NCBI GenBank assembly: GCA_019639135.1
Contig: JAHBSL010000001.1
Coordinates: 310,001-374,000 of the forward strand
Reading direction: 5' to 3'
Length of the DNA stretch: 64,000 nt
Origin: Acidobacteriota bacterium
Lineage (GTDB): Bacteria; Acidobacteriota; Blastocatellia; Pyrinomonadales; Pyrinomonadaceae
The position numbers were made by a program, and so were the translations under genes. The notes beneath the pieces are model-generated. The model was not told the origin of the DNA. It made no database searches and saw nothing but the letters and a program-made list of their open reading frames with translations. Of the stretch, positions 35,534 through 45,198 are shown piece after piece; position 1 is the stretch's first letter, and every line of letters begins with the position of its first letter.

Positions 35534-36085
35534 CTATACCGTCACTCCTGAACGTTGAAGGATAATAGAACTTGCTTCATCGGCATTCGCTGCAAAATCC
35601 AATAGTCCGACATCATTTGCAGATACGACAAGTTCCTGTTCCCAGTTCGCAACTACGTTTCGCCAGCATTCGCCAACAAGCACGAGCGGCCTCGGCGAAA
35701 GCACATTTGTTTGCAGTTTATTCCAAACGAGCGAGACCTCAGTCACCGTTCCCATGCCTCCTCGAAATGCCGCAAACCCGATGGATCGAGTTATAAGGTT
35801 TTGCAAGCGGTCGTAAAAATGATCCGTGGCGACCTTGTCGGTAAGAAATCGGTTCGGTTCTGACCGGAATTGGTTCATTACGATCCCAAATACTCTACCG
35901 CCCGCTTCGCGTGCTCCAGCAGAAGCTGCTTCCATTACACCGAGGTAGCCGCCTGTGCAGATCGCAAAACCTGCTTCCGCCAATCGTTTGCCAAGCGCAT
36001 AGGCTTGCTGATACTCGGCCGATTCCGCGGTGCATTTGGAACCGCCAAAGATGGTTACCATTTTCTCGGGGGCTGTGTCTGGCAC
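35534..36085 (-). CDS. LOG-family (TIGR00730) nucleotide-processing protein
   Basis: A 183-residue Rossmann-like protein of the lysine-decarboxylase-like/LOG group. The phosphate-binding motif appears as RGGMGTVTEV (usual PGGxGTxxE) and ICTGGYLGVMEAASAGA supplies the nucleotide loop. Family members release free bases from nucleoside monophosphates; the precise substrate is unknown. I chose GTG at 36085, which has GGAGG 9 bp upstream and lies 29 bp after a likely transcription start. The frame is open to a TTG at 36121, but that sits inside the promoter. Confidence 0.82.
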   Translation of the reverse strand: MPDTAPEKMVTIFGGSKCTAESAEYQQAYALGKRLAEAGFAICTGGYLGVMEAASAGAREAGGRVFGIVMNQFRSEPNRFLTDKVATDHFYDRLQNLITRSIGFAAFRGGMGTVTEVSLVWNKLQTNVLSPRPLVLVGECWRNVVANWEQELVVSANDVGLLDFAANADEASSIILQRSGVTV

Positions 36086-36121
36086 TTGAATCTTCCTCCA
36101 GTGACGCTTGATATTAGCCAA

Positions 36122-36149
36122 ATTATAGCTGATAGCGAAAAAGCATCAA
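36122..36149 (-). promoter_or_regulatory. Promoter of the LOG-AIM24 operon
   Basis: On the minus strand, -35 TTGATG (36149-36144), a 16-bp spacer and a perfect -10 TATAAT (36127-36122). It begins right after the MFS stop codon, so this operon is transcribed separately. It also argues against the TTG start at 36121. Confidence 0.72.
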
Positions 36150-36150
36150 A

Positions 36151-37521
36151 TCAGTTTGGCGGATTCGAAAGCTCGGCTTCCTCCGGCGTTAGGTTTCCGG
36201 CCTGATGGATCGCCTTCACAGTGTTTGTCAGCACCAGCAGGACGAGGCCGATCAGGAAAAAAGCGATCAGGGCCAGTATCGCTTGCCGATACGAGCCCGT
36301 TACGCCGATCACAATGGCAAAGACCGCGTTTCCGAGCCAGGACGTCCCTTTCTCGGATATTTCATAAATGCCGAAAAAGGCCGATTCGCGCTCTCGCGGG
36401 ATCATTTGCGAATAGAGTGACCTCGAGAGTGCCTGAGTGCTGCCGAGAACGAGGCCGATAAATACCGCCATCACGATGGCCTGGAAGACCGTTTCCAAAA
36501 AGCCATAGGCAAATATCACGATTCCGCACCAGATGATCAGGCAAACAATGATCGTTCGCTTCGCCCCGATGAAACGCGAAAGATATTCAAAGCCGATCGC
36601 TCCGATCAAGGCCGAGATCTGTGCGACAACGAATATCCCAAGAAGAAAAGTCTGGTCGGTTTCGAGGCCCCGCGATACGAAAAGCTCCTGCGAAAGGAAA
36701 ACCGATGAGTTGAGGATCACGGTCTGAATGCCGTCGTTGTAAAAAAGGTAAGCTATCAGGAAAAGGAGTGTGTATCGCAATCCTGATAGCTCCTTTACTG
36801 TGCTGCCAAGCTCCATAAATCCGGCGGTGATGAGATTCTGGCCATCCTTACGTTCTCGCTTTTGATTTCGGCTTTTAAGAAGGCGAAATGTAACGATCGC
36901 AAAGAGCCCCCACCAAAGCGACGCAGCGAGCATGGAAATGCGTACCGCTGTGCCTTCGGTAATCCCGATAGCCGGAGCGAATTGGATCAACGCGATATTC
37001 AAAAATAACATAATGATCCCGCCAAGGTAGCCTGCGGCATAGCCATGGCTCGAGACACGGTCGCGGCGGTCCTCGGTGGTAATGTCAATAAGATAAGCGT
37101 TGTAGAAAACGTTGGTCGCCGCGAATGATATGTTTGCGGTGACAAGTAAGAGGCAGCCCCAAAGATAGTCATCTCCGGTGATAAAGAAGAGCAGCGAGCT
37201 CGCAATAACGCCGGTATAACAAAAGCCGGCCATCATTCGTTTCTTCAGGTTCGTGTAGTCGGCGATAGAACCAAGGATCGGCAGTAGAAATACCTGTGCA
37301 AAGACCGAAACGCCCAGAGTCGAGGTGAAGAGATTATCAGAGGTGATCGAGGCATAACCGCCGAGTGAGAGAACAGTTCCGCCGCGGCCTACGTCACTTT
37401 GGGCAAGCGCCGTGAGGTATGGGCCAAGAAGCACGCTTACTACCGTCGTATAAAAGGCAGAATTCGCCCAGTCGTAGGTGATCCATCCGAAGATCTCCCG
37501 CTTATCGTTCTTTTCTGACAT
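36151..37521 (-). CDS. MFS transporter, UMF1/Atg22-like
   Basis: A 456-residue polytopic protein with about 12 membrane helices. It opens with EIFGWITYDWANSAFYTTVVSVLLGPYL, the first-helix signature of UMF1/Atg22-like transporters, and contains RGGTVLSLGG, TNVFYNAYLIDI and SQMIPRERESAFFGIYEISEKGTSWLG. ATG 37521 is preferred to an in-frame start 15 codons upstream because homologues begin with a short polar stretch before this helix. Related fungal proteins export amino acids from vacuoles; the bacterial substrate is unknown. Confidence 0.85.
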   Translation of the reverse strand: MSEKNDKREIFGWITYDWANSAFYTTVVSVLLGPYLTALAQSDVGRGGTVLSLGGYASITSDNLFTSTLGVSVFAQVFLLPILGSIADYTNLKKRMMAGFCYTGVIASSLLFFITGDDYLWGCLLLVTANISFAATNVFYNAYLIDITTEDRRDRVSSHGYAAGYLGGIIMLFLNIALIQFAPAIGITEGTAVRISMLAASLWWGLFAIVTFRLLKSRNQKRERKDGQNLITAGFMELGSTVKELSGLRYTLLFLIAYLFYNDGIQTVILNSSVFLSQELFVSRGLETDQTFLLGIFVVAQISALIGAIGFEYLSRFIGAKRTIIVCLIIWCGIVIFAYGFLETVFQAIVMAVFIGLVLGSTQALSRSLYSQMIPRERESAFFGIYEISEKGTSWLGNAVFAIVIGVTGSYRQAILALIAFFLIGLVLLVLTNTVKAIHQAGNLTPEEAELSNPPN

Positions 37522-37640
37522 CGCTTTGAACTCGGAGATGTTAGCAGATTCGGAAACGAGAGGCACACTTTCTTTTGACCAGGTGACTTAAAAGTTAACA
37601 AAAACGGGCACTTTCGAATCCGCTACGTATCTATGTCCTC

Positions 37641-37669
37641 TTGACATGAAACTTGAAACAATGTAATTT
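37641..37669 (+). promoter_or_regulatory. Promoter of the P-domain/FG-GAP protein gene
   Basis: A consensus -35 TTGACA (37641-37646), a 17-bp spacer and -10 TAATTT (37664-37669). The untranslated leader would be about 108 nt. Immediately before the start codon is a strong AGGAGGGAG ribosome site, so this looks like a highly expressed gene. Confidence 0.78.
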
Positions 37670-37783
37670 TAGGTCACTTTTCGTTTCTAAAGTCTTGAAA
37701 ATTTGGTATTCCGGTACACGTTCGCTTGCGTTTTCCCGCGCTTTGTTCGTGTAACGGGTAATCTGAGGAGGGAGATTTCTAGT

Positions 37784-39400
37784 ATGTCTTGGACACAAAA
37801 GGTTTTGTCCTCACGAAGCCTTGCAGCCGTTGCCGCCGTTGGCGTCTTCGGAGCAACGGCCTTTTATCTTGGTTCGCTCGACACTGAGGTCGAAGCGAGC
37901 AATACACTTGAAGTCGCGGCATCCGCACCTTCAGCGACTTTCCCCGCAAACGCCGGCACGCTCGGAGCTATTCCCGATGGCGGCCCCGGATGCGGAGCGC
38001 CCGCGGCAACCAATCGCGATGTTACTTTCACCGTGAGCGGACTTTCAGGTGCTCCGTCGAATGTAGAGGTCAGTATGACCTTTGGCGGTCCGATCCACAC
38101 TTGGGGTGGCGATATCACTGCTACTCTGATAGCCCCGAATGGTACCCAGTTCGCCATTTTCGGACGTCGTGGTTCAACCACTGCTGCGGGTTGCGGTTCG
38201 GGAAATGACCTTGCAGGACCTTACAATTTTAAGGATACGGCTGCAGCGACGAATTGGTTTTCGGTCGCAGGGAATCCGACTCCCTCCGGTGATTATCGTT
38301 CTACGACAGTCGGTGGGACCGCAACGAGTGGAGCCGTTACATCGATAACGCCGGCTTTTGCAGGCGTAGCGAATCCGAATGGTACATGGACGCTCCGTGT
38401 AAATGATTCTGGTGCCGGAGATACCGGAGCCGTTTCCGCTGCATCTCTAACGGTTGATACCGCTGCGGCACCGGGCGGCTCTCCTGTTGCAGACTTTGAC
38501 GGGGACGGCAAGACCGATTTTGCGGTCGTTCGTCAGACGAATCAGCCGATCGCCGGACAAACTCGTTGGTTCATCAATCCAAGCTCGACCGGAACCGTGG
38601 TTGGCTACGACTGGGGTATCGGAACTACCGACTTCTTCACACCGGCCGACTTCGACGGAGACGGTAAGGCTGACATCGTTACCTGGCGCCCCGGTGCCGC
38701 TAACGAGGCTGCGTTCTACATCCTTCGCAGTTCGGATTTTGGCTTACAGATCGAGACCTTCGGCATCACTGGTGACAATCCGACCGTTGTAGGCGACTAC
38801 GATGGCGATGGAAAGGCAGACCCTGCCGTGTTCCGCTCCCCGGCCGGAGCCGGTGACCAGGCGTTCTTCTTCTATCGCGGAAGCTTGAACAACCCTGGCG
38901 GTAATATCACATTCGTTCCGTGGGGGACGGGCGGAGGAACATCCTTCCCTGCCGTTGGAGATTTTGACGGTGACGGAAAGAACGACTTCGTCCTCCAGCG
39001 TTCAGCCGGCGGCGGTCAGGGAGCCTTCTGGCACCTGCTCTCCGGTGGCGGCACTCAGATCGTCCCGTTCGGTCTGGATACGGACCTCATAGTTCCGGCC
39101 GATTATGACGGTGATGGTAAAACAGATATTGCCGTTAGCCGCACTACCAGCGGCGCACGCGTCTGGTTCGTTCGTCCTAGTGCCACTCCGGGAGCACCGT
39201 ATCAGGTATCATGGGGAACGAGTGCAACGGCTGACGTCCGTGTTCTTGGTGACTATGACGGCGACGGAAAGGCAGACTTCGGAATCTGGCGACCGGCTAC
39301 CGGAACCTTCTGGATCCTGAACGGAGCCAACAACGCGGTTACAACCTCTCAGCTCGGAGCAACCGGTGATTATCCGGTCGCGAACTTCCAGCAGAACTAG
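37784..39400 (+). CDS. Exported P-domain protein with six FG-GAP/VCBS Ca-binding repeats
   Basis: A 538-residue secreted protein. Signal peptide about residues 1-30 (LAAVAAVGVFGATAFYLG). Residues of about 60-225 are a proprotein-convertase P-type jelly roll (IHTWGGDITATLIAPNGTQF, NPNGTWTLRVNDSGAGDTG). The rest is six repeats, each with a DxDGDGKxD calcium loop followed by a strand ending in R (DFDGDGKTDFAVVR, DYDGDGKADFGIWR and so on), a beta-propeller. ATG 37784 has the AGGAGGGAG site. There is no protease domain. It is likely a surface-adhesion or matrix protein. Confidence 0.9.
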   Translation: MSWTQKVLSSRSLAAVAAVGVFGATAFYLGSLDTEVEASNTLEVAASAPSATFPANAGTLGAIPDGGPGCGAPAATNRDVTFTVSGLSGAPSNVEVSMTFGGPIHTWGGDITATLIAPNGTQFAIFGRRGSTTAAGCGSGNDLAGPYNFKDTAAATNWFSVAGNPTPSGDYRSTTVGGTATSGAVTSITPAFAGVANPNGTWTLRVNDSGAGDTGAVSAASLTVDTAAAPGGSPVADFDGDGKTDFAVVRQTNQPIAGQTRWFINPSSTGTVVGYDWGIGTTDFFTPADFDGDGKADIVTWRPGAANEAAFYILRSSDFGLQIETFGITGDNPTVVGDYDGDGKADPAVFRSPAGAGDQAFFFYRGSLNNPGGNITFVPWGTGGGTSFPAVGDFDGDGKNDFVLQRSAGGGQGAFWHLLSGGGTQIVPFGLDTDLIVPADYDGDGKTDIAVSRTTSGARVWFVRPSATPGAPYQVSWGTSATADVRVLGDYDGDGKADFGIWRPATGTFWILNGANNAVTTSQLGATGDYPVANFQQN

Positions 39401-39422
39401 GCTAATCGCATTCTTTTGCTTT

Positions 39423-39455
39423 CAGAGGCTGCATTTGCAGCCTCTGATCGTTTTT
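39423..39455 (+). terminator. Terminator of the P-domain protein gene
   Basis: A perfect 10-bp stem CAGAGGCTGC/GCAGCCTCTG with loop ATTT, followed by ATCGTTTTT. It lies 23 bp after the stop codon. Confidence 0.92.
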
Positions 39456-39493
39456 GGGTATCCTCTTCATTCGCATTCCTGCGTACTTGTTAA

Positions 39494-40474
39494 ATGAGAG
39501 CAATGATACTCGCAGCGGGATTCGGAACTCGCTTGTTCCCGCTTACCATTGATAGAACTAAGCCGGCGATTCCGTTCCTTGGAAAACCGCTGGTTGGCTA
39601 TGTCGCTGAGTATCTGGCCGAATACGGATTCAGAGAGATAGTTGTAAATCTTCATCATCAACCGGACTCGGTTATCGCCGCCCTGGGCAATGGCGAGCAG
39701 TTCGGCGTTAAGATCGACTACTCGATAGAGCGGCCTGACATTCTCGGCACCGCCGGGGCTCTCGACCACGCCCGCGAATTGCTCGGTGATTCGACCTTCC
39801 TCACCATCAACGGAAAGCTGATAACCGATATCGATCTTGCTGCTGCCATCGAGACCCATCGGAGAACAAACGCTATAGCGACGATGGTGCTTAAGCCAAA
39901 CGTCCATCGTGAACGGTTTACGGAAGTCCATGTCGAAAATGGCCGCATCACGGGCTTTGGAGGGATGCCCGAGAGCATTCCGCCACAGTTCGACGCTGCC
40001 CCGCCTTACATGTTCACCGGGATCCAGATACTCGAACCCCGTGTCTTCGATTACATCCCTCACGGTGTCTATTCTGACATCGTACCGACCTTCTATCGCC
40101 CGGCGATCGAGTCCGGCGAGATAATAGCGGCACATGTTGCAAATGGCCGTTGGTTCGAGCTATCGACAATGAAGCGATACCTCGACATTTCCATGACAAT
40201 GATCGGCGGCGGCGGAACCGTGGCGGGAATTCGCACCGAGATCGCGGAACCAAATTCCGTAAATGATTCCGTGCTTTGGGACAACGTTACCGTCGAACCC
40301 GGAGCAAAGCTCAGGCGTACGATAGTTGGCGACGACGTCGTCATTCGTTCGGGAATGAAGTTCTACGATGCGGCGATCGTCCGGGCCGAAATGGTCCGGA
40401 GCTGCAAAGAAATACCGGAGAAGGCTGACCCCGGCGAGTTCATCGGCGATCTATACGTAGTGCCGCTAAGGTAG
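39494..40474 (+). CDS. Sugar-1-phosphate nucleotidyltransferase (MurU-like) with LbH C-terminal extension
   Basis: A 326-residue nucleotidyltransferase. N-terminal AAGFGTRLFPLTIDRTKPAI (residues 7-26) is the NTP-binding GxGTRxxPxTxxxPK motif. The next gene is an AmgK-like kinase, and this pairing matches MurU/AmgK, which makes UDP-MurNAc from recycled MurNAc. It is about 100 residues longer than MurU, with a C-terminal left-handed beta-helix-like stretch (NSVNDSVLWDNVTVEPGAKL, TIVGDDVVIRSG). The metal-binding NGD motif reads INGKLITDID, with Lys for the usual Asp near residue 106. The substrate could therefore differ from MurU. Confidence 0.75.
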   Translation: MRAMILAAGFGTRLFPLTIDRTKPAIPFLGKPLVGYVAEYLAEYGFREIVVNLHHQPDSVIAALGNGEQFGVKIDYSIERPDILGTAGALDHARELLGDSTFLTINGKLITDIDLAAAIETHRRTNAIATMVLKPNVHRERFTEVHVENGRITGFGGMPESIPPQFDAAPPYMFTGIQILEPRVFDYIPHGVYSDIVPTFYRPAIESGEIIAAHVANGRWFELSTMKRYLDISMTMIGGGGTVAGIRTEIAEPNSVNDSVLWDNVTVEPGAKLRRTIVGDDVVIRSGMKFYDAAIVRAEMVRSCKEIPEKADPGEFIGDLYVVPLR

Positions 40475-40484
40475 AAAAAGAGCA

Positions 40485-41486
40485 TTGTCCAGAGACACAA
40501 AAGAACGACTTACGGCGTTTCTTCGGAACGCGGAACTTGGAGAGATAATCGCTGAACTCACTCCGGATGCCTCCACGCGCGACTTTTTTCGTCTTCAGGG
40601 CAACGGCAAAACTCTGATCGCATGCGTTTACGCTAACGGCGACGAGGAAGGGTCCCGTCAGCTTGTTGACGTTACCAACCTTTTCCTTCGGGCCGGCATT
40701 CCGGTCGCAGGCATTGTCAATGCTTCTCTCGAACAGGGCATCGTCATTATCGAGGACCTCGGTGACCGGATACTCAGAGACGAGCTGCAAACCACATCGC
40801 CGGGTGAACGAGATCGGCTTCTGGATTCGGCGATCGATCTAATTGCGTCGATCCAGGCCGCGACCGAACTGGCGATATCGTCCGGTTCCATTGCAGGCAA
40901 GCTGCGTTTCGATTCTGAAAAGCTTTTGTGGGAACTAAATTTTTTCCGCGAGCATTATTTCTCCTCACTCCGAGGTCTGCAACTTGAAGCTACGATCGAC
41001 AAGAAATTGACCAACGAGTTCACGGAGCTTTCCGGCTGGCTCGAAGAGCGGGCTTCGGTCCTCTGCCACCGCGACTTTCACGCGGCAAATCTAATGATCC
41101 GCAGCGACGGTTCCCTCGCGATCATCGATCATCAAGATGCCCGAATTGGTTCGACTGCGTACGACCTCGTATCTCTGCTTCTCGATAGGATCACCGAACC
41201 GCCGACCGATGAATGGCTCGCCGAAATGATCGCCCATTTCATGCGGGCACGTAAAGAGCATGGGCTTCCGACTCTTTACAGCACGGAGTTCATGATCGAG
41301 TTCGACCATCAGACGGTCCAGCGATGCTTGAAAGCCGTTGGCACATTTTCGTATCAGTCGGCATTTCGTGACAAGAAGCATTTCGAAGCCTATATCAAGC
41401 CGATGTTTAATGTCGTCGTAAGGTCGATCGACCGGCTCGGCGAGTATCCGAACCTGCGCCGGGTTCTCGAGGCTGAGATCGCCTAA
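40485..41486 (+). CDS. AmgK-like sugar 1-kinase (APH fold)
   Basis: A 333-residue aminoglycoside-phosphotransferase-fold kinase. Catalytic LCHRDFHAANLMI (near residue 195) and metal-binding IIDHQDARIG (near 213) give the Brenner-type HxD...D arrangement. N-terminal DASTRDFFRL and IIEDLGDRIL match AmgK (MurNAc/GlcNAc anomeric kinase). The start is TTG at 40485, 10 bp after the nucleotidyltransferase stop with a weak AAAAAGAG site. AmgK makes MurNAc-1-phosphate for the preceding enzyme. With the NagZ-like gene this suggests an anhydroMurNAc recycling bypass, as in Pseudomonas. Confidence 0.8.
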   Translation: MSRDTKERLTAFLRNAELGEIIAELTPDASTRDFFRLQGNGKTLIACVYANGDEEGSRQLVDVTNLFLRAGIPVAGIVNASLEQGIVIIEDLGDRILRDELQTTSPGERDRLLDSAIDLIASIQAATELAISSGSIAGKLRFDSEKLLWELNFFREHYFSSLRGLQLEATIDKKLTNEFTELSGWLEERASVLCHRDFHAANLMIRSDGSLAIIDHQDARIGSTAYDLVSLLLDRITEPPTDEWLAEMIAHFMRARKEHGLPTLYSTEFMIEFDHQTVQRCLKAVGTFSYQSAFRDKKHFEAYIKPMFNVVVRSIDRLGEYPNLRRVLEAEIA

Positions 41487-41929
41487 ACGCGGAAATGGTC
41501 GGCCTTCCAATCCTTGATCGCCATTTTGATCTCTTTCTGCGAACTAAGCCGGCCGGCAAGCACTTCTTCGACCAGATGAGGAAGCTCCGCATCCGACGCG
41601 AACCGAAGAGCGACCATCTGCCCTACACGAAGACCCGCCGCTCGGTTGGCGAGTTCCGGAGATAGGACTTTTTCATAACGCAGACGTTCTTCGAGCCGGA
41701 TCAGCCGGTCCTGAGCCCTAAGGGCCTGGGCCCGGGCCGCGAGGTTGACCAGGATAACGATAACGGCCAAAAGAAGGAACTTAAATGATCCTGAATCAAA
41801 AAACCGCCAGGCATCGACGATCGCCCAAACGAGCAGGATCAGCGAAAGCGGAAAGATCACGAAGTGGACCAATGGAAACCAACGAGTGTGATTCGAATAG
41901 TTCTGAGGTTGTTTGTTTTCGGTGCTCAT
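41483..41929 (-). CDS. DUF6526-like membrane protein
   Basis: A 148-residue protein with two adjacent membrane helices (FVIFPLSLILLVWAIVDAW, about residues 24-42, and FKFLLLAVIVILVNLAARAQAL, about 49-70). It opens with PQNYSNHTRWFPLVHF and ends in a cytoplasmic helical domain with RLIRLEERLRYEKVL. The pattern PQNYxNHTR fits the uncharacterised DUF6526 group. Its stop overlaps the kinase gene end by 4 bp, tail to tail. Its start is 15 bp downstream of the ABC exporter gene, so they are probably one operon. Confidence 0.65.
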   Translation of the reverse strand: MSTENKQPQNYSNHTRWFPLVHFVIFPLSLILLVWAIVDAWRFFDSGSFKFLLLAVIVILVNLAARAQALRAQDRLIRLEERLRYEKVLSPELANRAAGLRVGQMVALRFASDAELPHLVEEVLAGRLSSQKEIKMAIKDWKADHFRV

Positions 41930-41944
41930 AAAGTTGTCTTGAAA

Positions 41945-43774
41945 TCAAAGCTTCGAACCCGCCGATGCACTCTCTCCGCCTGCGGTGAAGTCTTCACCCG
42001 GATTTACGAAAAGGTTCTGCTCAAAGCGGTACTGCTTGTCGTATAGCTGTTTGTAACGGCCGTCCATCGCGATAAGTTCTTCGTGGGTGCCGCGTTCGAG
42101 AATCTGGCCGGCTTCAACCACCAATATTTGATCTGCGCTTCGGATGGTCGAAAGCCGATGGGCGATCACAAAGGTCGTCCGGCCGCGGCGGAGGTTGTTC
42201 AAGCCTTCCTGGATGAGTGCTTCGGATTCGCTGTCGAGACTTGAGGTCGCCTCATCGAGGATCAAAATACGCGGATCGGCAAGGAGTGCTCTGGCGATAG
42301 CGATCCGCTGCCGCTGACCGCCCGAAAGCTTTACGCCGCGTTCGCCGACAACGGTCTCATAGCCGTCCAGGAACTTTTCGATGAACTCGTCCGCGTTCGC
42401 GACCCGGCACATCTCTCGAATCGTCTCGAATGAGGCTTCGGGATTGGCGAATCGAATGTTATCGAGGATCGTCCCGTCGAAGAGGAAGTTATCCTGCAAA
42501 ACGACGCCGAGATGTTTCCGATAGTCCCGCAACCGTATCGCCTGTAGGTCGATGCCGTCCACAAGTACGGTTCCAGACGTCGGACGAATAAAATTGAGCA
42601 CGAGGCTCAGAATTGTCGATTTTCCCGAACCGCTCGACCCGACAAGTGCGGTCGTTGTTCCCGCATTGGATTTGAACGATACACCTTTCAAAACCGGAAC
42701 GTTCTTGTCGTATTCGAACTCGACATCGCGAAACTCGATCCCGCCATCGATCTTTGTCAGCGGACGCCGCTCTTTATCCTGTTCGTCCTCAGTTGACATC
42801 GCCATCACCTCGCGAATTCGGTCTAGCCCGGCGAGGGCCTCGGTGATCTGCGTCCCGATAGAAGTAAGCTCGATGACCGGCATCGCAAGCAGGAAGGTAA
42901 AGGAGATATACATCAGAAAATCGCCAAGCGTCATCGTTTCGGCCTCGACTGCATTGCCGCCGATGACGATCATCACGACGGCGATCGCTCCGATGATCAC
43001 GGACGAGAACGAACCGATAGCGGAGACGCCCGTGACCGTCTTTGCGACGTTTCGAAACAGCCGGTGAGCGCCGCGGGCGAAGCTCAGGTCCTCGCGGCGT
43101 TCGGCGGTGTACGCCTTGACGACCCGAATTCCGCCGAGGCTCTCGCCGAGCCTTCCCGTCACCTCGGCCGTGATCTGCCCGCGTTCGCGAAAGACCGGAC
43201 GCAGCACCTTGAATGCATAAAGAAGCACTCCGCCAAATGCCAGCAGCACGACCAGAGTGGCGACCGTCAACAGCCAGTTGATCCAGAAAAGCACGCCGAT
43301 CGCGATGCTCGCCGTTACGATGCTGCCGATGATCTGCCCAAGGCCCGTACCGACGAGATTCCGGATGCCCTCGGCATCGTTCATTATCCGGGAAATAAGC
43401 TGGCCGCTTTGGGTCGAATCAAAATATGAGATCGGCAGCCGCTCGATGTGGGCCTGAACGCGTTTGCGCATCTCGGTGATCGCCCGCTGGGCCGCTACGC
43501 CCAGGATCTGTGAAAGAGCGAATGATGTCGAGGCCTGAACGAGCGTCGAAATACCGATGGCCAATGCGATCCATTTGATAAGCTCGTAACGCTGGTTTAC
43601 GAAAACCTCGTCTCCGATGAACTTTGTCGATGCGGGCAAGACCATTCCCGCAAGCCGCGAGATCAGCAAAAGCACGCTTCCCAGAAGCAGCCGCCACCTC
43701 GCCTGCCAGACTATCCTTCTCGCCTCCGCCCACGCCCCGGAGTAATTGACCTTCTTCTTCTTTTCTTCGCCCAC
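41945..43774 (-). CDS. ABC exporter, fused permease-ATPase (MsbA/LmrA-like)
   Basis: A 609-residue half-transporter. The membrane domain with six helices (about residues 28-320) is followed by an ATPase with Walker A VGSSGSGKSTIL, signature LSGGQRQRIAIARALL, Walker B ILILDEATSSLDSES and switch HRL. These match homodimeric exporters for lipids, lipid A or drugs. Length is close to MsbA (582). The substrate is not predictable; divergent from asnS across 95 bp. Confidence 0.9.
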   Translation of the reverse strand: MGEEKKKKVNYSGAWAEARRIVWQARWRLLLGSVLLLISRLAGMVLPASTKFIGDEVFVNQRYELIKWIALAIGISTLVQASTSFALSQILGVAAQRAITEMRKRVQAHIERLPISYFDSTQSGQLISRIMNDAEGIRNLVGTGLGQIIGSIVTASIAIGVLFWINWLLTVATLVVLLAFGGVLLYAFKVLRPVFRERGQITAEVTGRLGESLGGIRVVKAYTAERREDLSFARGAHRLFRNVAKTVTGVSAIGSFSSVIIGAIAVVMIVIGGNAVEAETMTLGDFLMYISFTFLLAMPVIELTSIGTQITEALAGLDRIREVMAMSTEDEQDKERRPLTKIDGGIEFRDVEFEYDKNVPVLKGVSFKSNAGTTTALVGSSGSGKSTILSLVLNFIRPTSGTVLVDGIDLQAIRLRDYRKHLGVVLQDNFLFDGTILDNIRFANPEASFETIREMCRVANADEFIEKFLDGYETVVGERGVKLSGGQRQRIAIARALLADPRILILDEATSSLDSESEALIQEGLNNLRRGRTTFVIAHRLSTIRSADQILVVEAGQILERGTHEELIAMDGRYKQLYDKQYRFEQNLFVNPGEDFTAGGESASAGSKL

Positions 43775-43869
43775 GCGTTCAGTCTCCCGATTGTCGCCCG
43801 CCCTGTCAATCGCCGGACATTGCCTCCGCGTTTTACCGTCCGACCTGATTTGATTAAACTAGAGCTTTT

Positions 43870-45180
43870 ATGCGTCAGACATATATCGAAGAGCTCAAAG
43901 GGCATATCGGAAGCGAAGTCACGCTCAAGGGCTGGCTTTATAATTCACGTTCGAGCGGCAAGCTCGTATTTCTTCAGCTCCGCGACGGCACGGGCATTGT
44001 GCAGTGCGTCGTGTTCAAAGGCAATAACGAAGAGGTGTTTGAGACCGCCAAGGGCCTCGGGCAGGAGTCGTCGATAATCGTGACGGGAACGGTGAAAGAG
44101 GACGCTCGTTCGCCGATCGGCGTTGAGATCGACGTAACCGGACTTGAAGTGCTTCAGAACGTCCACGATTATCCGATCACCCCGAAAGAACACGGCACCG
44201 AATTCCTGATGGACCATCGGCATCTTTGGATCCGCTCGAAGCGGCAGCACGCTGTCCTTCGAGTTCGCCATACGGTGATAAAGGCCGTCCGAGATTATTT
44301 TGACAGTAACGGATTCACGCTTGCCGATACGCCGATCTTTACGCCCGCCGCATGCGAAGGCACGACGACGCTCTTCGAAGTAGATTACTTTGGCGATGAC
44401 AAGGCGTATCTGACGCAGTCCGGACAACTTTACAACGAGGCAACGGCTGCGGCCTTCGGAAAGTCTTACGCCTTCGGGCCGACGTTCCGTGCCGAAAAGT
44501 CGAAGACCCGCCGCCACTTGACCGAGTTTTGGATGGTCGAACCCGAGGTCGCCTACGCGGGCTACGAGGACATGATGGACCTCGGCGAGGGCCTGATCCT
44601 GCATATCGTCGACCGCGTGCTGAACGAGCGGCAACAGGAGCTTGCGGCACTCGAACGCGATACTTCCGTGCTCGAGGCGATCAAAGGCCCGTTTCCGCGT
44701 CTGCATTACGACGATGCGGTGAAATTGCTGCAGGAAGGCCACGAAAAGGGCGAGCTTGAGAACCGCTTCGAATGGGGCGGCGACTTCGGAGCTCCGGATG
44801 AAACGTATCTTTCGAAGCAGTTCGGCCTTCCGGTCTTTGTCCACCACTTCCCGACCGCGATCAAGGGCTTTTATTTCGAGGTCGATAAGGACCGTCCCGA
44901 ATGCGCACTCGGCATCGACCTTCTCGCACCTGAAGGCTATGGCGAGATCATCGGCGGCGGCGAACGAGCGGCCTCGCTTCCCTATCTCGAAGAGCAGCTA
45001 AAAAACCACGGACTTCCGCAGGATATTTTTGAGTGGTATCTCGATCTTCGCCGCTACGGCAGCGTCCCGCACGCCGGCTTCGGCATGGGCATCGAACGCA
45101 CCGTCGCCTGGATGTGCGGCATCGAACACGTCCGCGAGACAATACCGTTTCCGCGAATGCTTTATCGGCTTCGGCCATAA
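43870..45180 (+). CDS. asnS: Asparaginyl-tRNA synthetase
   Basis: A 436-residue class IIb synthetase that charges tRNA-Asn. N-terminal OB-fold anticodon domain (about 1-100), then the catalytic core with motif 2 [25 protein letters not shown] and motif 3 [13 protein letters not shown]. The [15 protein letters not shown] region separates AsnRS from AspRS. Full length, no missing motif. This implies direct asparaginylation. It is followed 18 bp later by an exported hydrolase gene. Confidence 0.96.
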   Translation: MRQTYIEELKGHIGSEVTLKGWLYNSRSSGKLVFLQLRDGTGIVQCVVFKGNNEEVFETAKGLGQESSIIVTGTVKEDARSPIGVEIDVTGLEVLQNVHDYPITPKEHGTEFLMDHRHLWIRSKRQHAVLRVRHTVIKAVRDYFDSNGFTLADTPIFTPAACEGTTTLFEVDYFGDDKAYLTQSGQLYNEATAAAFGKSYAFGPTFRAEKSKTRRHLTEFWMVEPEVAYAGYEDMMDLGEGLILHIVDRVLNERQQELAALERDTSVLEAIKGPFPRLHYDDAVKLLQEGHEKGELENRFEWGGDFGAPDETYLSKQFGLPVFVHHFPTAIKGFYFEVDKDRPECALGIDLLAPEGYGEIIGGGERAASLPYLEEQLKNHGLPQDIFEWYLDLRRYGSVPHAGFGMGIERTVAWMCGIEHVRETIPFPRMLYRLRP

Positions 45181-45198
45181 AACAACATGGAGGGCAGA

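Noticed and set aside
39467..40135. 222-codon frame antisense to the MurU-like gene
   Set aside because: The plus-strand frame has the nucleotidyltransferase signature; the antisense product has none.
43945..44847. 300-codon frame antisense to asnS
   Set aside because: asnS is complete with all synthetase motifs on the plus strand; the antisense frame reflects codon bias in G+C-rich DNA.
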